Shown: positions 1 to 7,873, numbered from the stretch's first letter. The stretch is 45,231 nucleotides of DNA from Anaerolineales bacterium (GCA_020851785.1 JADZCC010000064.1:1-45231), one strand, 5' to 3'. Notes: a model not told the origin generated them from the sequence alone. Program-made: numbers and translations.

Positions 1-38
1 ATCAGGGAGCGGATTTTTTGTTGTCTCAAGGAGCATCC

Positions 39-644
39 ATGAATAGAAAGACCCTCCTGGTTGGGGTTGGCGTTTTTTTTGTCGTCAGCCTGGCCATTGT
101 CCTGAATTTTGTCCTGCTTCGTCCGGCGAATTTTTTAGGGACAGAATATACCCAGCCGTACCCTGTTGCGGAAAACTTTACCTTAACCAGCCCCAGCGGT
201 TCTGAAATTCACCTGAGCGATTATCGCGGCAAAGTGGTGATGCTGTTCTTCGGCTACACCTATTGCCCGGACGTTTGCCCGACCACGCTGGCAGACTTGA
301 AATTGGTTACGGAGGAAATGCAAAGCAAAGCCGACCAGACGCAAGTCATCTTTATTTCGGTGGACCCCAAACGCGATACGCCTGAAGTTACCCAAAAATA
401 TGTCGAGCGTTTTTCCCCGAGTTTTCTTGGCTTAAGCGGCACACTGGAAGAGCTAACTCCGGTCTGGGCGGCGTACGGAATCTTCCGCGAGGAAGTCCCC
501 GGCACAACGGCGGATAGCTATGTGGTCAATCACAGCGCGCGGATTTTTATCATTGACCCGGACGGCAACCTGCGCCTTTCCTACAGCCCGGACACAAACT
601 GGGAAGACATCGCCCACGACGTGGCGATTTTATTAAGGCGTTAA
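39..644 (+). CDS. SCO1/SenC family copper chaperone for cytochrome c oxidase
   Basis: A thioredoxin-fold copper-binding protein that by family knowledge delivers copper to, or reduces, the CuA site of cytochrome c oxidase. It has an N-terminal membrane anchor (about residues 6-27), then the copper motif C76-x3-C80 (YCPDVCP) and the distal ligand H165 in VVNHSARIF. It is 201 aa, normal for the family. I chose ATG 39 rather than the in-frame TTG at 18, because AAGGAG at 28-33 sits 5 nt before ATG 39 and lies inside the longer reading frame. Another frame ends in a TGA overlapping this ATG (40-42), so an upstream gene may be translationally coupled, but too little of it is visible. It is the first of four genes for oxidase maturation. 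Confidence 0.95.
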   Translation: MNRKTLLVGVGVFFVVSLAIVLNFVLLRPANFLGTEYTQPYPVAENFTLTSPSGSEIHLSDYRGKVVMLFFGYTYCPDVCPTTLADLKLVTEEMQSKADQTQVIFISVDPKRDTPEVTQKYVERFSPSFLGLSGTLEELTPVWAAYGIFREEVPGTTADSYVVNHSARIFIIDPDGNLRLSYSPDTNWEDIAHDVAILLRR

Positions 645-646
645 CC

Positions 647-1168
647 ATGCTCAAGAAAACCATCTTCAAGCGCATTCTCATTGCCATGCTGATTGGCTTG
701 GGCTTTGGCGTGGCGCTGAGCGAAGTGGCTTTTTACTTCCTCGGCGAAACGGCCAGAAAGCCGAAACAGATTACGATCGTGATTCCGGCTGGTACCGCCG
801 AATTAATTGCGCATGGCCAACAGCCGCCCGCGCTTCCTGAAAATATGGATTTCGTCACCGGCGACACGTTGGTGATTGACAATCAAGATTCGGTGAACCA
901 CCAACTCGGCCCGCTCTGGATTCCCGCCGGAACAAAAGGCCAACTGGCGCTGGGCGAAGAAGAAAACCTGATGGTTGAATGCTCTTTCCAATCTTCGCAA
1001 TTTATGGGCATGGAAGTTCACGACCCCTTAACCCCCGGCGTGCGCATCACCGGCATTTTAAATGCGGGCCTGCCGCTGGGCGTTTTGCTTTCCATTTACG
1101 CGCTGGTTCCGCCGGTGAAAAAGGAGGAAAAGAAAGAGCATGATCTTTCTAAAGATGCTCAGTCGTAA
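647..1168 (+). CDS. membrane-anchored cupredoxin-like protein of the oxidase assembly cluster
   Basis: A 173 aa protein with one transmembrane helix near each end (about residues 9-31 and 137-155) and a beta-rich domain between them. The middle looks like a cupredoxin: H85 in DSVNHQLG, C112 in VECSF, then M120, M122 and H125. The usual Cys-x(2-4)-His spacing is not met, so the copper site, if real, is atypical. The ATG is 2 nt after the SCO stop, and its 3' end overlaps the SURF1 start by 29 nt. Context suggests a role in copper handling or assembly of the haem-copper oxidase. The family was not firmly recognised. Confidence 0.6.
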   Translation: MLKKTIFKRILIAMLIGLGFGVALSEVAFYFLGETARKPKQITIVIPAGTAELIAHGQQPPALPENMDFVTGDTLVIDNQDSVNHQLGPLWIPAGTKGQLALGEEENLMVECSFQSSQFMGMEVHDPLTPGVRITGILNAGLPLGVLLSIYALVPPVKKEEKKEHDLSKDAQS

Positions 1169-1865
1169 ATGGCTGTTTACAACCCTGCTGGTTCTGGCGG
1201 GCGCTGCGCTGTGCGTCCGCCTTGGAATTTGGCAGTTGGATCGTTTGGCGCAACGCCGCGCTTTTAACGTGCAAGTGGAAACCATGCGCGCCGCGCCAGA
1301 ACTGGATTTGAATCAGCAAACGCCAAACAACATTACCGATATGGAATGGCGCGCCGCAACCGTAACTGGCGAATATGATTTTGAGCATCAGATCGCCTTG
1401 CGGAATCAATATTATGGAAGCGAGTATGGCTATCACCTGGTTACGCCGCTCCTTTTCAACGGGACGGCTGTGCTGGTAGACCGGGGCTGGATTCCCGCTG
1501 ATGCAGATTGGCGTAGCTTTGACGAGCCCGGGCCGGTCACAGTTACGGGGCAGATTCGGCTTGGGTCTGGCAAACCAGCTCTGGGCGGAGTCGCGGACGC
1601 GCTTCCAGAAGATGGAAGTAAGCTTGAAATTTGGAATAACTTCGACTTGGCGCGTATCGCCGCTCAGTATCCCTATCCAATTTTGAAAGCGTATCTGCAA
1701 CCCAATGTAGACCCGGCAGACGCAACGCCGCCCATTCCATCCCAGCCGGAGTTGGATTTGACCGAAGGCTCGCATTTGGGATACGCCTGGCAGTGGTTTA
1801 TATTTGCATCAATCTTATTTTTCGGTTATCCTTTCTTTATCAAAAAACAGGAAGAAAATACATGA
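1140..1865 (+). CDS. SURF1 family cytochrome oxidase biogenesis protein
   Basis: SURF1 proteins help insert haem a into subunit I of cytochrome c oxidase. The 241 aa protein has the expected two-helix layout: an N-terminal helix running into the signature LGIWQLDRLAQRRAF, an extracytoplasmic domain with LRNQYYGSEYGYHLVTPL and VLVDRGWIP, and a C-terminal helix beginning HLGYAWQWFIFA. AAGGAGG at 1121-1127 supports ATG 1140. ATG 1155 in the same frame is possible but has no better ribosome site. Its stop overlaps the start of the next gene as ATGA, so translation is probably coupled. Confidence 0.93.
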   Translation: MIFLKMLSRKWLFTTLLVLAGAALCVRLGIWQLDRLAQRRAFNVQVETMRAAPELDLNQQTPNNITDMEWRAATVTGEYDFEHQIALRNQYYGSEYGYHLVTPLLFNGTAVLVDRGWIPADADWRSFDEPGPVTVTGQIRLGSGKPALGGVADALPEDGSKLEIWNNFDLARIAAQYPYPILKAYLQPNVDPADATPPIPSQPELDLTEGSHLGYAWQWFIFASILFFGYPFFIKKQEENT

Positions 1866-3178
1866 ACTACTCGCTTCGTACGTCCTTTGCAAAACACGCC
1901 TTGATTTTATTTGTTTTGATTTTGCTGACGACCATCTTCGGTTTGGCAGTTACGCAAACTGGCGCCTGGGAGTCTTGTGCAAGTTGGTCCGATTGCGTTT
2001 TGAATACGCCGTTCGGCTACCTGAAGCTGGCTCACTTTGCTCTGGTGGGCGTTTCGATGCTGATGATGCTTTTGGTTTGGCGCAAAGCCGCCCGCGAACA
2101 ACGCGAACATCGCTGGCTACTGCCCTTAACCACCGTGACCGGCTCCTTGTTTTTTGGGCAGGCCTTAATCGGCGCAATCGAAGTGGAGCGTTTATACCCG
2201 GCCCATTTGGTGATCTTGCATAAATTGACGACCGTTTCGTTGTGGGCTTCTTTGCTTGCGCTGGTGTGGATGGCGGGGAGTTTGCAAAACGAAACGACCA
2301 ACATTCCCAACTTCTCCTGGAAGCAACGCGTGAAGGACTATGTGATTCTGACCAAGCCCTGGATCGTGGTTCTTTTGCTGTTGACGACGTACGGCGGGCT
2401 GGTGGCTGGCGCAAAGGCTTGGCCTTCCGCCGGGCTGACGTTTTGGACGTTGTTTGCCGGAATGTTGGCGGCCGCTGGCTCTGGTACCTTAAACCAATAC
2501 ATTGACCGCGAACTGGACAAGAACATGCAGAGGACTTCAAAGCGTCCGCTGGCAGATGGTCGCCTGACCCCGGCTGAAGGGCTTGCTTTTGGATTGCTCT
2601 TGTGTTTATCCAGTTATTACTTTATGGCTGGCTTTGTCAATTTATTAGCGGCTTTATTATCGCTCGCTGGAATTTTTTATTACGTGTTTTTCTATAGCGT
2701 CTGGCTGAAGAAGAAGACGATTCAAAATATTGTGATTGGCGGCGGCGCAGGCGCGATTCCGCCAATGGTGGGCTGGGCCGCGGCAACCGGCCATTTGGGT
2801 CTGGCGGCCTGGATCCTCTTTGCCATCGTCTTCATGTGGACGCCCCCGCATTTTTGGGCGCTGGCGATTGTCCGCAAGAAGGATTATGAAAATGCGGGCG
2901 TGCCGATGTTGCCGGTTGTGCATGGCGAGATGGAGACGCGCAAACAAATTTTACGTTACACCATTGAGTTGATCGCCGTCACTTTATTACTTCCGCTTTT
3001 CAACCTGGCGGGCGTGATTTACTTGATCGCCTCCCTGATTTTGGGCGGGCTGTTGCTCTACGCCGCCTGGCGCGTTTGGAAGGTGGGCGGCAACAAGGTC
3101 GCTTGGACGATGTATCGCTGGTCGAGCTATTATCTGGCGTTCATCTTTTTGGCGCTCATGCTGGACGCGGCGTTGTAA
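1862..3178 (+). CDS. ctaB: heme O synthase fused to an N-terminal 4-helix CtaA-like half
   Basis: A 438 aa two-part membrane protein. Residues 1-145 form four helices resembling one half of heme A synthase CtaA/COX15, with a cysteine pair in the first outer loop (C39, C45) and candidate haem ligands H58 and H115/H120. Residues 157-438 are a UbiA-type protoheme IX farnesyltransferase. The Mg-prenyl-diphosphate motif is N211-x3-D215-x3-D219 and the CtaB signature FMWTPPHFWALAI is present. Haem B would be farnesylated to haem O, and the fused half could oxidise it to haem A. ATG 1862 is chosen over the in-frame start at 1793 because AGGAAG lies at 1849-1854 and the ATGA overlap with SURF1 is typical of coupling. 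Confidence 0.93.
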   Translation: MNYSLRTSFAKHALILFVLILLTTIFGLAVTQTGAWESCASWSDCVLNTPFGYLKLAHFALVGVSMLMMLLVWRKAAREQREHRWLLPLTTVTGSLFFGQALIGAIEVERLYPAHLVILHKLTTVSLWASLLALVWMAGSLQNETTNIPNFSWKQRVKDYVILTKPWIVVLLLLTTYGGLVAGAKAWPSAGLTFWTLFAGMLAAAGSGTLNQYIDRELDKNMQRTSKRPLADGRLTPAEGLAFGLLLCLSSYYFMAGFVNLLAALLSLAGIFYYVFFYSVWLKKKTIQNIVIGGGAGAIPPMVGWAAATGHLGLAAWILFAIVFMWTPPHFWALAIVRKKDYENAGVPMLPVVHGEMETRKQILRYTIELIAVTLLLPLFNLAGVIYLIASLILGGLLLYAAWRVWKVGGNKVAWTMYRWSSYYLAFIFLALMLDAAL

Positions 3179-3179
3179 A

Positions 3180-4742
3180 TTAGTCGGGCAGTTGGTAGAT
3201 TTCCACCGCGTTGTTTCTAAAAACGCGGTGGAAATCGTTTGACTGGGCAATGAAAATTTGGAGCGGTAATAAATCTCCCGAAGACTCGGTTTTAAGGATC
3301 AGGAAATCAAACGGTTCATTTTCTTTTTCCCAGTCGAGAATACATTTAACGTTTTGATTGGCGCAGTCTTGCAGTTGGTTGTAAGCGTCAACTCCATCTT
3401 TAAACCGGGCTCCGCTGTTCCATTCCGTCCCAAAAAGCGAATTGACCGCAGTTCGATTACTTAATGCGGGCATCCATTCGGTGAGTGGGTCTAACAAGGG
3501 TTGCGCCTGTGAAAGGATTGCAAACTTGCTTTGGGGGGGAGTGTTTGTCTTGATCCATTGAAAGGCCTCAATCTGACCTGGCTTCAGGCTTTTTTGCGTG
3601 ATAATTTTATTAGTGGTGGTGTAAGCTCCTAAAACTAGGACAATGAACAGGTAGCCGAAGAAAAATTTTACAGAACGACTGCCGAGGAGTTTTTTCTCCA
3701 GTTCCGCGAGGCCGTTTGGCTGGGGATTTAACACAGGCAGTAACGCGCTTTCAATAAAGATTCCGGCCAGGAGGGCAATGGGTATGGTCGCAAAGCGAAT
3801 CCCGCTTCGCGGGTCTAAAACAATGGCGCAGAGAAGCCAGACGAAAACAAAATACTGCTTTCGTGAAAGCGCCACGAACGCTCCCAATACGCCAAGCGCG
3901 GCGATAATCGTCAGGAAAGGCTCGTCAAAAAGGTTGAATCGAAACAGGATTAACGCCCTGACGATTAATGGGATTGAATCCTGATGACTCGCTTCAAAAA
4001 CCGACTTGAAAGGCGCAAGCCCAAAACGCTGAAGAACCAGCCCCCACCAGGGGGAAGTTAAGACGCCAATCCCCAGGGCAAACAGCAGGGAATAGACGAG
4101 GTTTTTTCCGCGACTGGCAGAAGGCGAGGCAAAAAACCATAAAGGGATTCCCAAAATCAGGCTTTGCAAGGCCGCTTCAGGATGCGTCAGTAAGACCAGC
4201 GCCCCAAAAAGAATCGCGCCCCATGCGCGCTTTAAGTCCCCGGTTTTGTAGTAATCGTACAAATTGATCCACAGGAGGATGGCGAATATCTGTCCAAAGC
4301 CGCGCGTGATGCCTCCGCCCATGATCTGCCATTCAAATGCCAGCGGCGTGAGCGAGAAGATTAGGGTTGCCAGAATTGAAGTTGTTTCTGAGTTTGAAAT
4401 TTTCAAAGCCAGACGAAAGAAAATCAGGATAGAAATGACGCTGATCAGCGGCGGCAGAATGCGTAATAAATTAAAGACCGATATTTTGGTCAGGCTGGCC
4501 AGGCTGGCCGTGAAGTAAAAGGCAAAGGGTGGGTAAACGAATGGCAGGGCGGTCTGATTGTAGGAAGTGGATACAGGCAACTTCAGGTGATTTTCTTGAA
4601 GATCATTAATCATGGAGTAGAACAACCCCCCGTCATTGAGGGGCGCAGGAGCCAGAAGGACTGGAGCCAGGCGAATCAATAGGCTGATGAAGCAGATGAG
4701 CGCCAGCAGAGTGATTAAACTTTTTTTGTTTTCTTGAGTCAT
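3180..4742 (-). CDS. GT-C type membrane glycosyltransferase (GT39/ArnT-like)
   Basis: A 520 aa polytopic protein with about ten to eleven hydrophobic helices and a C-terminal soluble domain (from about residue 390). After the first helix the outer loop contains PLNDGGLFY, whose acidic residue is in the position of the catalytic Asp of GT-C lipid-linked-sugar transferases. YPPFAFYF follows, as is common in this superfamily. It probably moves a sugar from a polyprenyl carrier to a protein or envelope glycan outside the membrane; the substrate cannot be told. It converges on ctaB with one base between stops. Its last codons contain a 15-bp perfect inverted repeat (3198-3236). Confidence 0.75.
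   Translation of the reverse strand: MTQENKKSLITLLALICFISLLIRLAPVLLAPAPLNDGGLFYSMINDLQENHLKLPVSTSYNQTALPFVYPPFAFYFTASLASLTKISVFNLLRILPPLISVISILIFFRLALKISNSETTSILATLIFSLTPLAFEWQIMGGGITRGFGQIFAILLWINLYDYYKTGDLKRAWGAILFGALVLLTHPEAALQSLILGIPLWFFASPSASRGKNLVYSLLFALGIGVLTSPWWGLVLQRFGLAPFKSVFEASHQDSIPLIVRALILFRFNLFDEPFLTIIAALGVLGAFVALSRKQYFVFVWLLCAIVLDPRSGIRFATIPIALLAGIFIESALLPVLNPQPNGLAELEKKLLGSRSVKFFFGYLFIVLVLGAYTTTNKIITQKSLKPGQIEAFQWIKTNTPPQSKFAILSQAQPLLDPLTEWMPALSNRTAVNSLFGTEWNSGARFKDGVDAYNQLQDCANQNVKCILDWEKENEPFDFLILKTESSGDLLPLQIFIAQSNDFHRVFRNNAVEIYQLPD
3198..3236. terminator. 15-bp perfect hairpin in the 3' coding end of the glycosyltransferase
   Basis: GATTTCCACCGCGTT (3198-3212) is repeated exactly inverted at 3222-3236 with a 9-nt loop. 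It starts 20 nt after the ctaB stop and lies inside the end of the convergent gene. No long T-run follows on either strand. It may stop or stabilise the ctaB transcript; that role is inference. Confidence 0.5.
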
Positions 4743-4928
4743 GGCGTTGCCTTTTGTTTTTGGACTTTGGGTAATTTTAAGCGCTGGCCGAAAACGTTGA
4801 ATAGCTTTTACGGAAGACTACTTCCGCGCCTGATTATACTGGTAGGGGAGACAAGCCTACAGAGTCGCTCCCGCCGCCGCCGAAAGAATGCCGATAATCA
4901 CATTTCGTCCTATAATTAAGATCTGCCC
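4743..4928. promoter_or_regulatory. divergent intergenic region with two -10 boxes
   Basis: Between the glycosyltransferase (-) and the DUF309 gene (+). TATAAT at 4911-4916 (+) ends 12 nt before the DUF309 ATG. TATAAT on the minus strand at 4838-4833 could serve the glycosyltransferase. Good -35 hexamers are not obvious for either. A 61 aa reading frame at 4734-4919 has no coding character. Confidence 0.45.
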
Positions 4929-5441
4929 ATGAATCAACAAACTTCAACCTGTGCGGGCGCGCTCCATCCAAATGCGCTTCAGGGACTGTGGTTATTTAAT
5001 CAGCGTAGGTTTTTTGAATGCCACGAAGAACTCGAAATTGCCTGGAATGCAGAACAGGGCGAGATTCGCAACCTGTATCGCGGAATCTTGCAGGTGGCAG
5101 TGGCTTATTTGCACATCACCCGCGGAAATTACGCGGGCGCCGTCAAGGTCTATGGGCGCAGTCAAAAATGGCTCGCGGATTGGCCAAACGTCTGTCGTGG
5201 CATTCAGGTGGGGCAATTACAAAAGGACGCGCGCCTGGCCATGCAGGAAGTGGAAAGGCTGGGGCGGGAAAAGCTCCGCCAGTTTGACGTGGCCTTCTTC
5301 AAGCCCATTCACTGGAGCGAAGAACGTGTTTGGGTTTGCGACAAATGCGGCAGTGAAATGCACGAAAGAAATTGCAAAGTGAGTTGTCCCAACTGCGGCA
5401 ATCGCTTCGACTGCTCGGACTTGAACCTGTATTTTGACTAA
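4929..5441 (+). CDS. DUF309 domain protein with C-terminal zinc ribbon
   Basis: A 170 aa protein of unknown function. The N-terminal helical part carries the DUF309 signature (F-x-CHEELE at about residues 33-39, followed by LYRGILQVAVAYLH). The C-terminus adds a zinc ribbon with four cysteines in two pairs, CDKCG and CPNCG, at about residues 138-158. DUF309 members normally stop before such a ribbon. There is no clear Shine-Dalgarno sequence, and a TATAAT box 12 nt upstream suggests a very short or absent 5' leader. The 3' end overlaps the convergent DinB stop by 4 nt. Confidence 0.85.
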   Translation: MNQQTSTCAGALHPNALQGLWLFNQRRFFECHEELEIAWNAEQGEIRNLYRGILQVAVAYLHITRGNYAGAVKVYGRSQKWLADWPNVCRGIQVGQLQKDARLAMQEVERLGREKLRQFDVAFFKPIHWSEERVWVCDKCGSEMHERNCKVSCPNCGNRFDCSDLNLYFD

Positions 5442-5968
5442 CCAACCTTTGGCAGATAATCTCGCCGCAAACTCTGCCGGTGATGCTCCACATGCCCAAC
5501 CATAATATGAATCAGCGCGCGTACGCTGACCGGATTTCCGCTGGCCACGCCGCGATAATTTAGCGCCGCCTCAGGAAGATGCTGAATTGCAATCAGATTG
5601 GCTTTGCGCGTAAATTCAAATTCCTTCAGCAAATCCGCAAGGGCGTATGCGTTGAAATTCCCTTCGCGCACATAATCGTCCTGGTCAAAGCCGGGGAGTG
5701 GATTCTGCTCCTTGCGCGAGAGGCAGGTTAGGCGGTAGGCAAAGACGCGTTCAGTGTCAATGAGATGCCCAACGACTTCCTTAATCGTCCATTCTGCAGG
5801 CCCGGGCGTAAAGCGCGCTTGTTCGTCGCTTAAAGAGCCAAGCTCCTGTTGAAGTTCGTCAATTTGCTTGGACAGGGCGGCCAGCACATCGCCGCGCTCA
5901 ATCGCCAGATCAATGTATGTGGAGTAATAAGCCGCCGCTTCATCTGCGCTGGGGGGTGTTAAGTTCAT
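5438..5968 (-). CDS. DinB family protein
   Basis: A 176 aa four-helix-bundle protein of the DinB/YfiT type, usually metal-binding hydrolases or thiol transferases. The expected metal ligands are visible as the His of VVGHLIDTE and the His cluster of HIMVGHVEHHR. AGGAGG lies just before ATG 5968. A minus-strand TATAAT at 5996-5991 faces the deoC promoter. A paralogue with the same layout (PGF-x-QD-x-YV, SGN-x-x-SVRA) lies at 44311-44841. Confidence 0.88.
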   Translation of the reverse strand: MNLTPPSADEAAAYYSTYIDLAIERGDVLAALSKQIDELQQELGSLSDEQARFTPGPAEWTIKEVVGHLIDTERVFAYRLTCLSRKEQNPLPGFDQDDYVREGNFNAYALADLLKEFEFTRKANLIAIQHLPEAALNYRGVASGNPVSVRALIHIMVGHVEHHRQSLRRDYLPKVG

Positions 5969-5990
5969 CGAGTGCCTCCTGTTTTTGAAG

Positions 5991-6030
5991 ATTATACTGG
6001 CTTAAGAGGTTTGCAAAAAGATTGTATAAT
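5991..6030. promoter_or_regulatory. back-to-back -10 boxes of dinB-like gene and deoC
   Basis: TATAAT on the minus strand (5996-5991) and TATAAT on the plus strand (6025-6030) lie 28 bp apart. For the plus promoter, TTAAGA at 6002-6007 gives a 17-bp spacer. This placement rules out the TTG at 6022 as the deoC start. Confidence 0.55.
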
Positions 6031-6051
6031 CGCCCTGTTAGGAATTTTCCA

Positions 6052-7035
6052 ATGACCATGACCCTCGAAACAAAAACCCCTCCAATTTATGAAACGCGCG
6101 TTCCCATCCTGCCGTTAGACCTGGCGCCGGTGGAGGATGTGAAAGTCAACCGCTCGGCGGTGGAACGCCGCGCCGCCACGCTGAATACGCGCCGTACGGT
6201 GAAAAAAGAATGGCAGGCCGCCTGGCTCTTGCAGTCTATTCGCGTGATTGATTTGACGACCCTCTCCGGCGACGATACGCCCGGAACCGTTCGGCGATTG
6301 TGCGCCAAAGCGCGCCAACCGCTCCGCTCGGACCTGCTCGCCAAACTGGGGCTGAGTCAGCCGCTGACGACGGGGGCAGTCTGCGTCTATCATGAAATGG
6401 TTTCCACTGCTGTTGAAGCGTTACAAGGTTCAAACATTCCGGTGGCGGCGGTTTCCACGGGTTTCCCTGCGGGGTTGAACCCATTCAAACAAAAGATTGA
6501 GGAAATTGAAGCCTCGGTGAAGGCGGGCGCCAGCGAAATTGACATTGTGATTTCACGCCAGCACGTGTTGACTCAAAACTGGCGAGCCTTATACGACGAA
6601 GTCAAAGCCTTTCGCGAAGCCTGTGGCCCGGCGCACATGAAATCCATTTTGGCGGTGGGGGAATTGGGTACGCTGAAAAATGTGATGCGCGCCAGCTATG
6701 TCTGTATGCAGGCTGGCTCCGACTTTATCAAAACCTCCACGGGCAAAGAGCCCACCAACGCCACCCTGCCGGTGAGTTTGGTGATGGCGCGGGCGATCCG
6801 CGATTATTACGAGCAGACGGGTTACAAAGTTGGCTTTAAGCCGGCGGGCGGAATCCGCACCGCCAAACAAGCTCTGGATTGGCTGATTCTGATGAAGGAA
6901 GAGCTTGGCGAAGCCTGGATGCAACCGAACCTGTTTCGGATCGGCGCTTCGGCCTTGCTAAACGATATCGAACGTCAACTTGAACATTTTGCGTATGGAC
7001 GCTACGCTTCAATGCAATATCAGGCTTTGGGTTAA
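6052..7035 (+). CDS. deoC: deoxyribose-phosphate aldolase
   Basis: Cleaves 2-deoxyribose 5-phosphate to glyceraldehyde 3-phosphate and acetaldehyde. All class I aldolase landmarks are present: EIDIVI, the Schiff-base lysine in DFIKTSTGK, and the second lysine in GFKPAGGIRT. It is 327 aa, longer than the E. coli enzyme because of an N-terminal extension of about 85 residues, as in many bacterial DeoC proteins. I place the start at ATG 6052 (or 6058): the upstream in-frame TTG at 6022 precedes the predicted transcription start, and TTAGGA sits 9 nt before ATG 6052. The next genes follow closely. Acetaldehyde from this reaction could feed the aldehyde dehydrogenase at 7999, but that link is inference. 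Confidence 0.95.
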   Translation: MTMTLETKTPPIYETRVPILPLDLAPVEDVKVNRSAVERRAATLNTRRTVKKEWQAAWLLQSIRVIDLTTLSGDDTPGTVRRLCAKARQPLRSDLLAKLGLSQPLTTGAVCVYHEMVSTAVEALQGSNIPVAAVSTGFPAGLNPFKQKIEEIEASVKAGASEIDIVISRQHVLTQNWRALYDEVKAFREACGPAHMKSILAVGELGTLKNVMRASYVCMQAGSDFIKTSTGKEPTNATLPVSLVMARAIRDYYEQTGYKVGFKPAGGIRTAKQALDWLILMKEELGEAWMQPNLFRIGASALLNDIERQLEHFAYGRYASMQYQALG

Positions 7036-7042
7036 CTAGCCC

Positions 7043-7351
7043 ATGCTGAATTCATCGAGCTATCAGAAATTATTCCGCGCCGCCACCGCCGAAGAAAAAC
7101 TGCTTTTGTTTCGCTCTCTTTTGGAAGCGAAAGAGGAATTAACCGTGGATTTGGCCCTGGCTTTGCTGAAGATCGTTCACGAAGAATTAAGCGCGGGCCA
7201 AATGAAAGACCGCGCCGTGTATAAACGCTACGCGGAGGAAATTGAAGCCCTCCGCGCCAGTTCGCCGGTGGCGCTTCAGCAAGTGACTACCAACTGGCAG
7301 TTGCTCAAAACCACAATCCCGCCCGACTGGTTTACCTACGGGCAGGGATAA
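7043..7351 (+). CDS. small helical protein of unknown function
   Basis: A 102 aa, mostly helical, soluble protein starting 8 nt after the deoC stop, so very likely in the same operon. No motif was recognised. The sequence is rich in Glu, Ala and Leu with an acidic middle and ends in PPDWFTYGQG. Nothing points to a specific function; deoC and a RidA-like gene are its neighbours. Confidence 0.65.
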   Translation: MLNSSSYQKLFRAATAEEKLLLFRSLLEAKEELTVDLALALLKIVHEELSAGQMKDRAVYKRYAEEIEALRASSPVALQQVTTNWQLLKTTIPPDWFTYGQG

Positions 7352-7362
7352 GGAGTCCTTGT

Positions 7363-7752
7363 ATGAAAGAATTTAGAAACCCCGAAACGATTCACCCGCC
7401 CCTTGGTTTGTATCAACATCAAGTGGAGTTGAGCGCCAGCGAAAGGTTTTTGATCATCTCCGGCCAGGTGGGCATGAAGCCGGATGGCGCAGTTCCCAGC
7501 GACCCATACCAACAATTGGAGTTGGCGTTGGAGAATATCCTCCGCAATTTGGAAGCCGCGGATATGGCTGTGAAAGATCTGGTCAAAGTGAATTATTACC
7601 TTGTCGGCGAGTGGGATAACGCCAAACGCCGCGAGATTGTTGCCGCTAAATTTGGCGACTGTAAGCCTTGTTCCACTCTGGTATATGTCGTTGGGCTGGC
7701 AGATCCGAGTTATCAGGTTGAAATCGAAGCCTGGTCCAGCAGAGTTGGATAA
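7363..7752 (+). CDS. RidA-like (YjgF/UK114) protein lacking the catalytic arginine
   Basis: A 129 aa Rid-fold protein, normally a trimer that hydrolyses reactive enamines and imines. Conserved features are SGQVG (33-37), the Gly/Asn-rich core and VEIEA (119-123) with the usual acidic residue E120. The Arg that binds the substrate carboxylate in active RidA proteins (Arg105 in E. coli) is replaced by Cys in KPCSTLVYV (C103), so it probably belongs to one of the Rid groups without that activity. AAGGAG precedes the ATG, and it is the third gene of the deoC operon. Confidence 0.88.
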   Translation: MKEFRNPETIHPPLGLYQHQVELSASERFLIISGQVGMKPDGAVPSDPYQQLELALENILRNLEAADMAVKDLVKVNYYLVGEWDNAKRREIVAAKFGDCKPCSTLVYVVGLADPSYQVEIEAWSSRVG

Positions 7753-7781
7753 ATGCCCGCTAGTAAAACAGAACTTGTTTC

Positions 7782-7873
7782 GGATTCATAACGCCAAGAA
7801 AGCGGAAACACGCGAGAGAAGGATTAAGCGGTTTGTGGAGATGCTGGAGAAGGATGAAAAGATTCGTAGTTAG
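7782..7873 (+). pseudogene. 3' remnant of a YdeI/OmpD-associated family gene
   Basis: The reading frame ending at 7873 encodes NAKKAETRERRIKRFVEM followed by a short lysine-rich tail. This resembles the conserved C-terminus of YdeI-type proteins (pattern AK-x-x-ETR-x-RRI-x-x-x-V-x-M). Nothing of the rest of that family is present upstream, where the same frame runs into the RidA-like gene. I read it as a decayed or truncated gene. Confidence 0.5.

Noticed and set aside
1149..1775. 208 aa frame antisense to SURF1
   Set aside because: It is the shadow of a clear SURF1 gene, with no domain, start site or conservation signal.
1950..2540. 196 aa frame antisense to ctaB
   Set aside because: It is rich in Arg, Ser and Pro, as expected from the reverse of membrane-helix codons, and has no promoter or ribosome site.
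4734..4919. 61 aa frame between the glycosyltransferase and DUF309 genes
   Set aside because: It overlaps the start of the neighbouring gene, has no ribosome site, its composition is unlike a protein, and it covers both predicted promoters.
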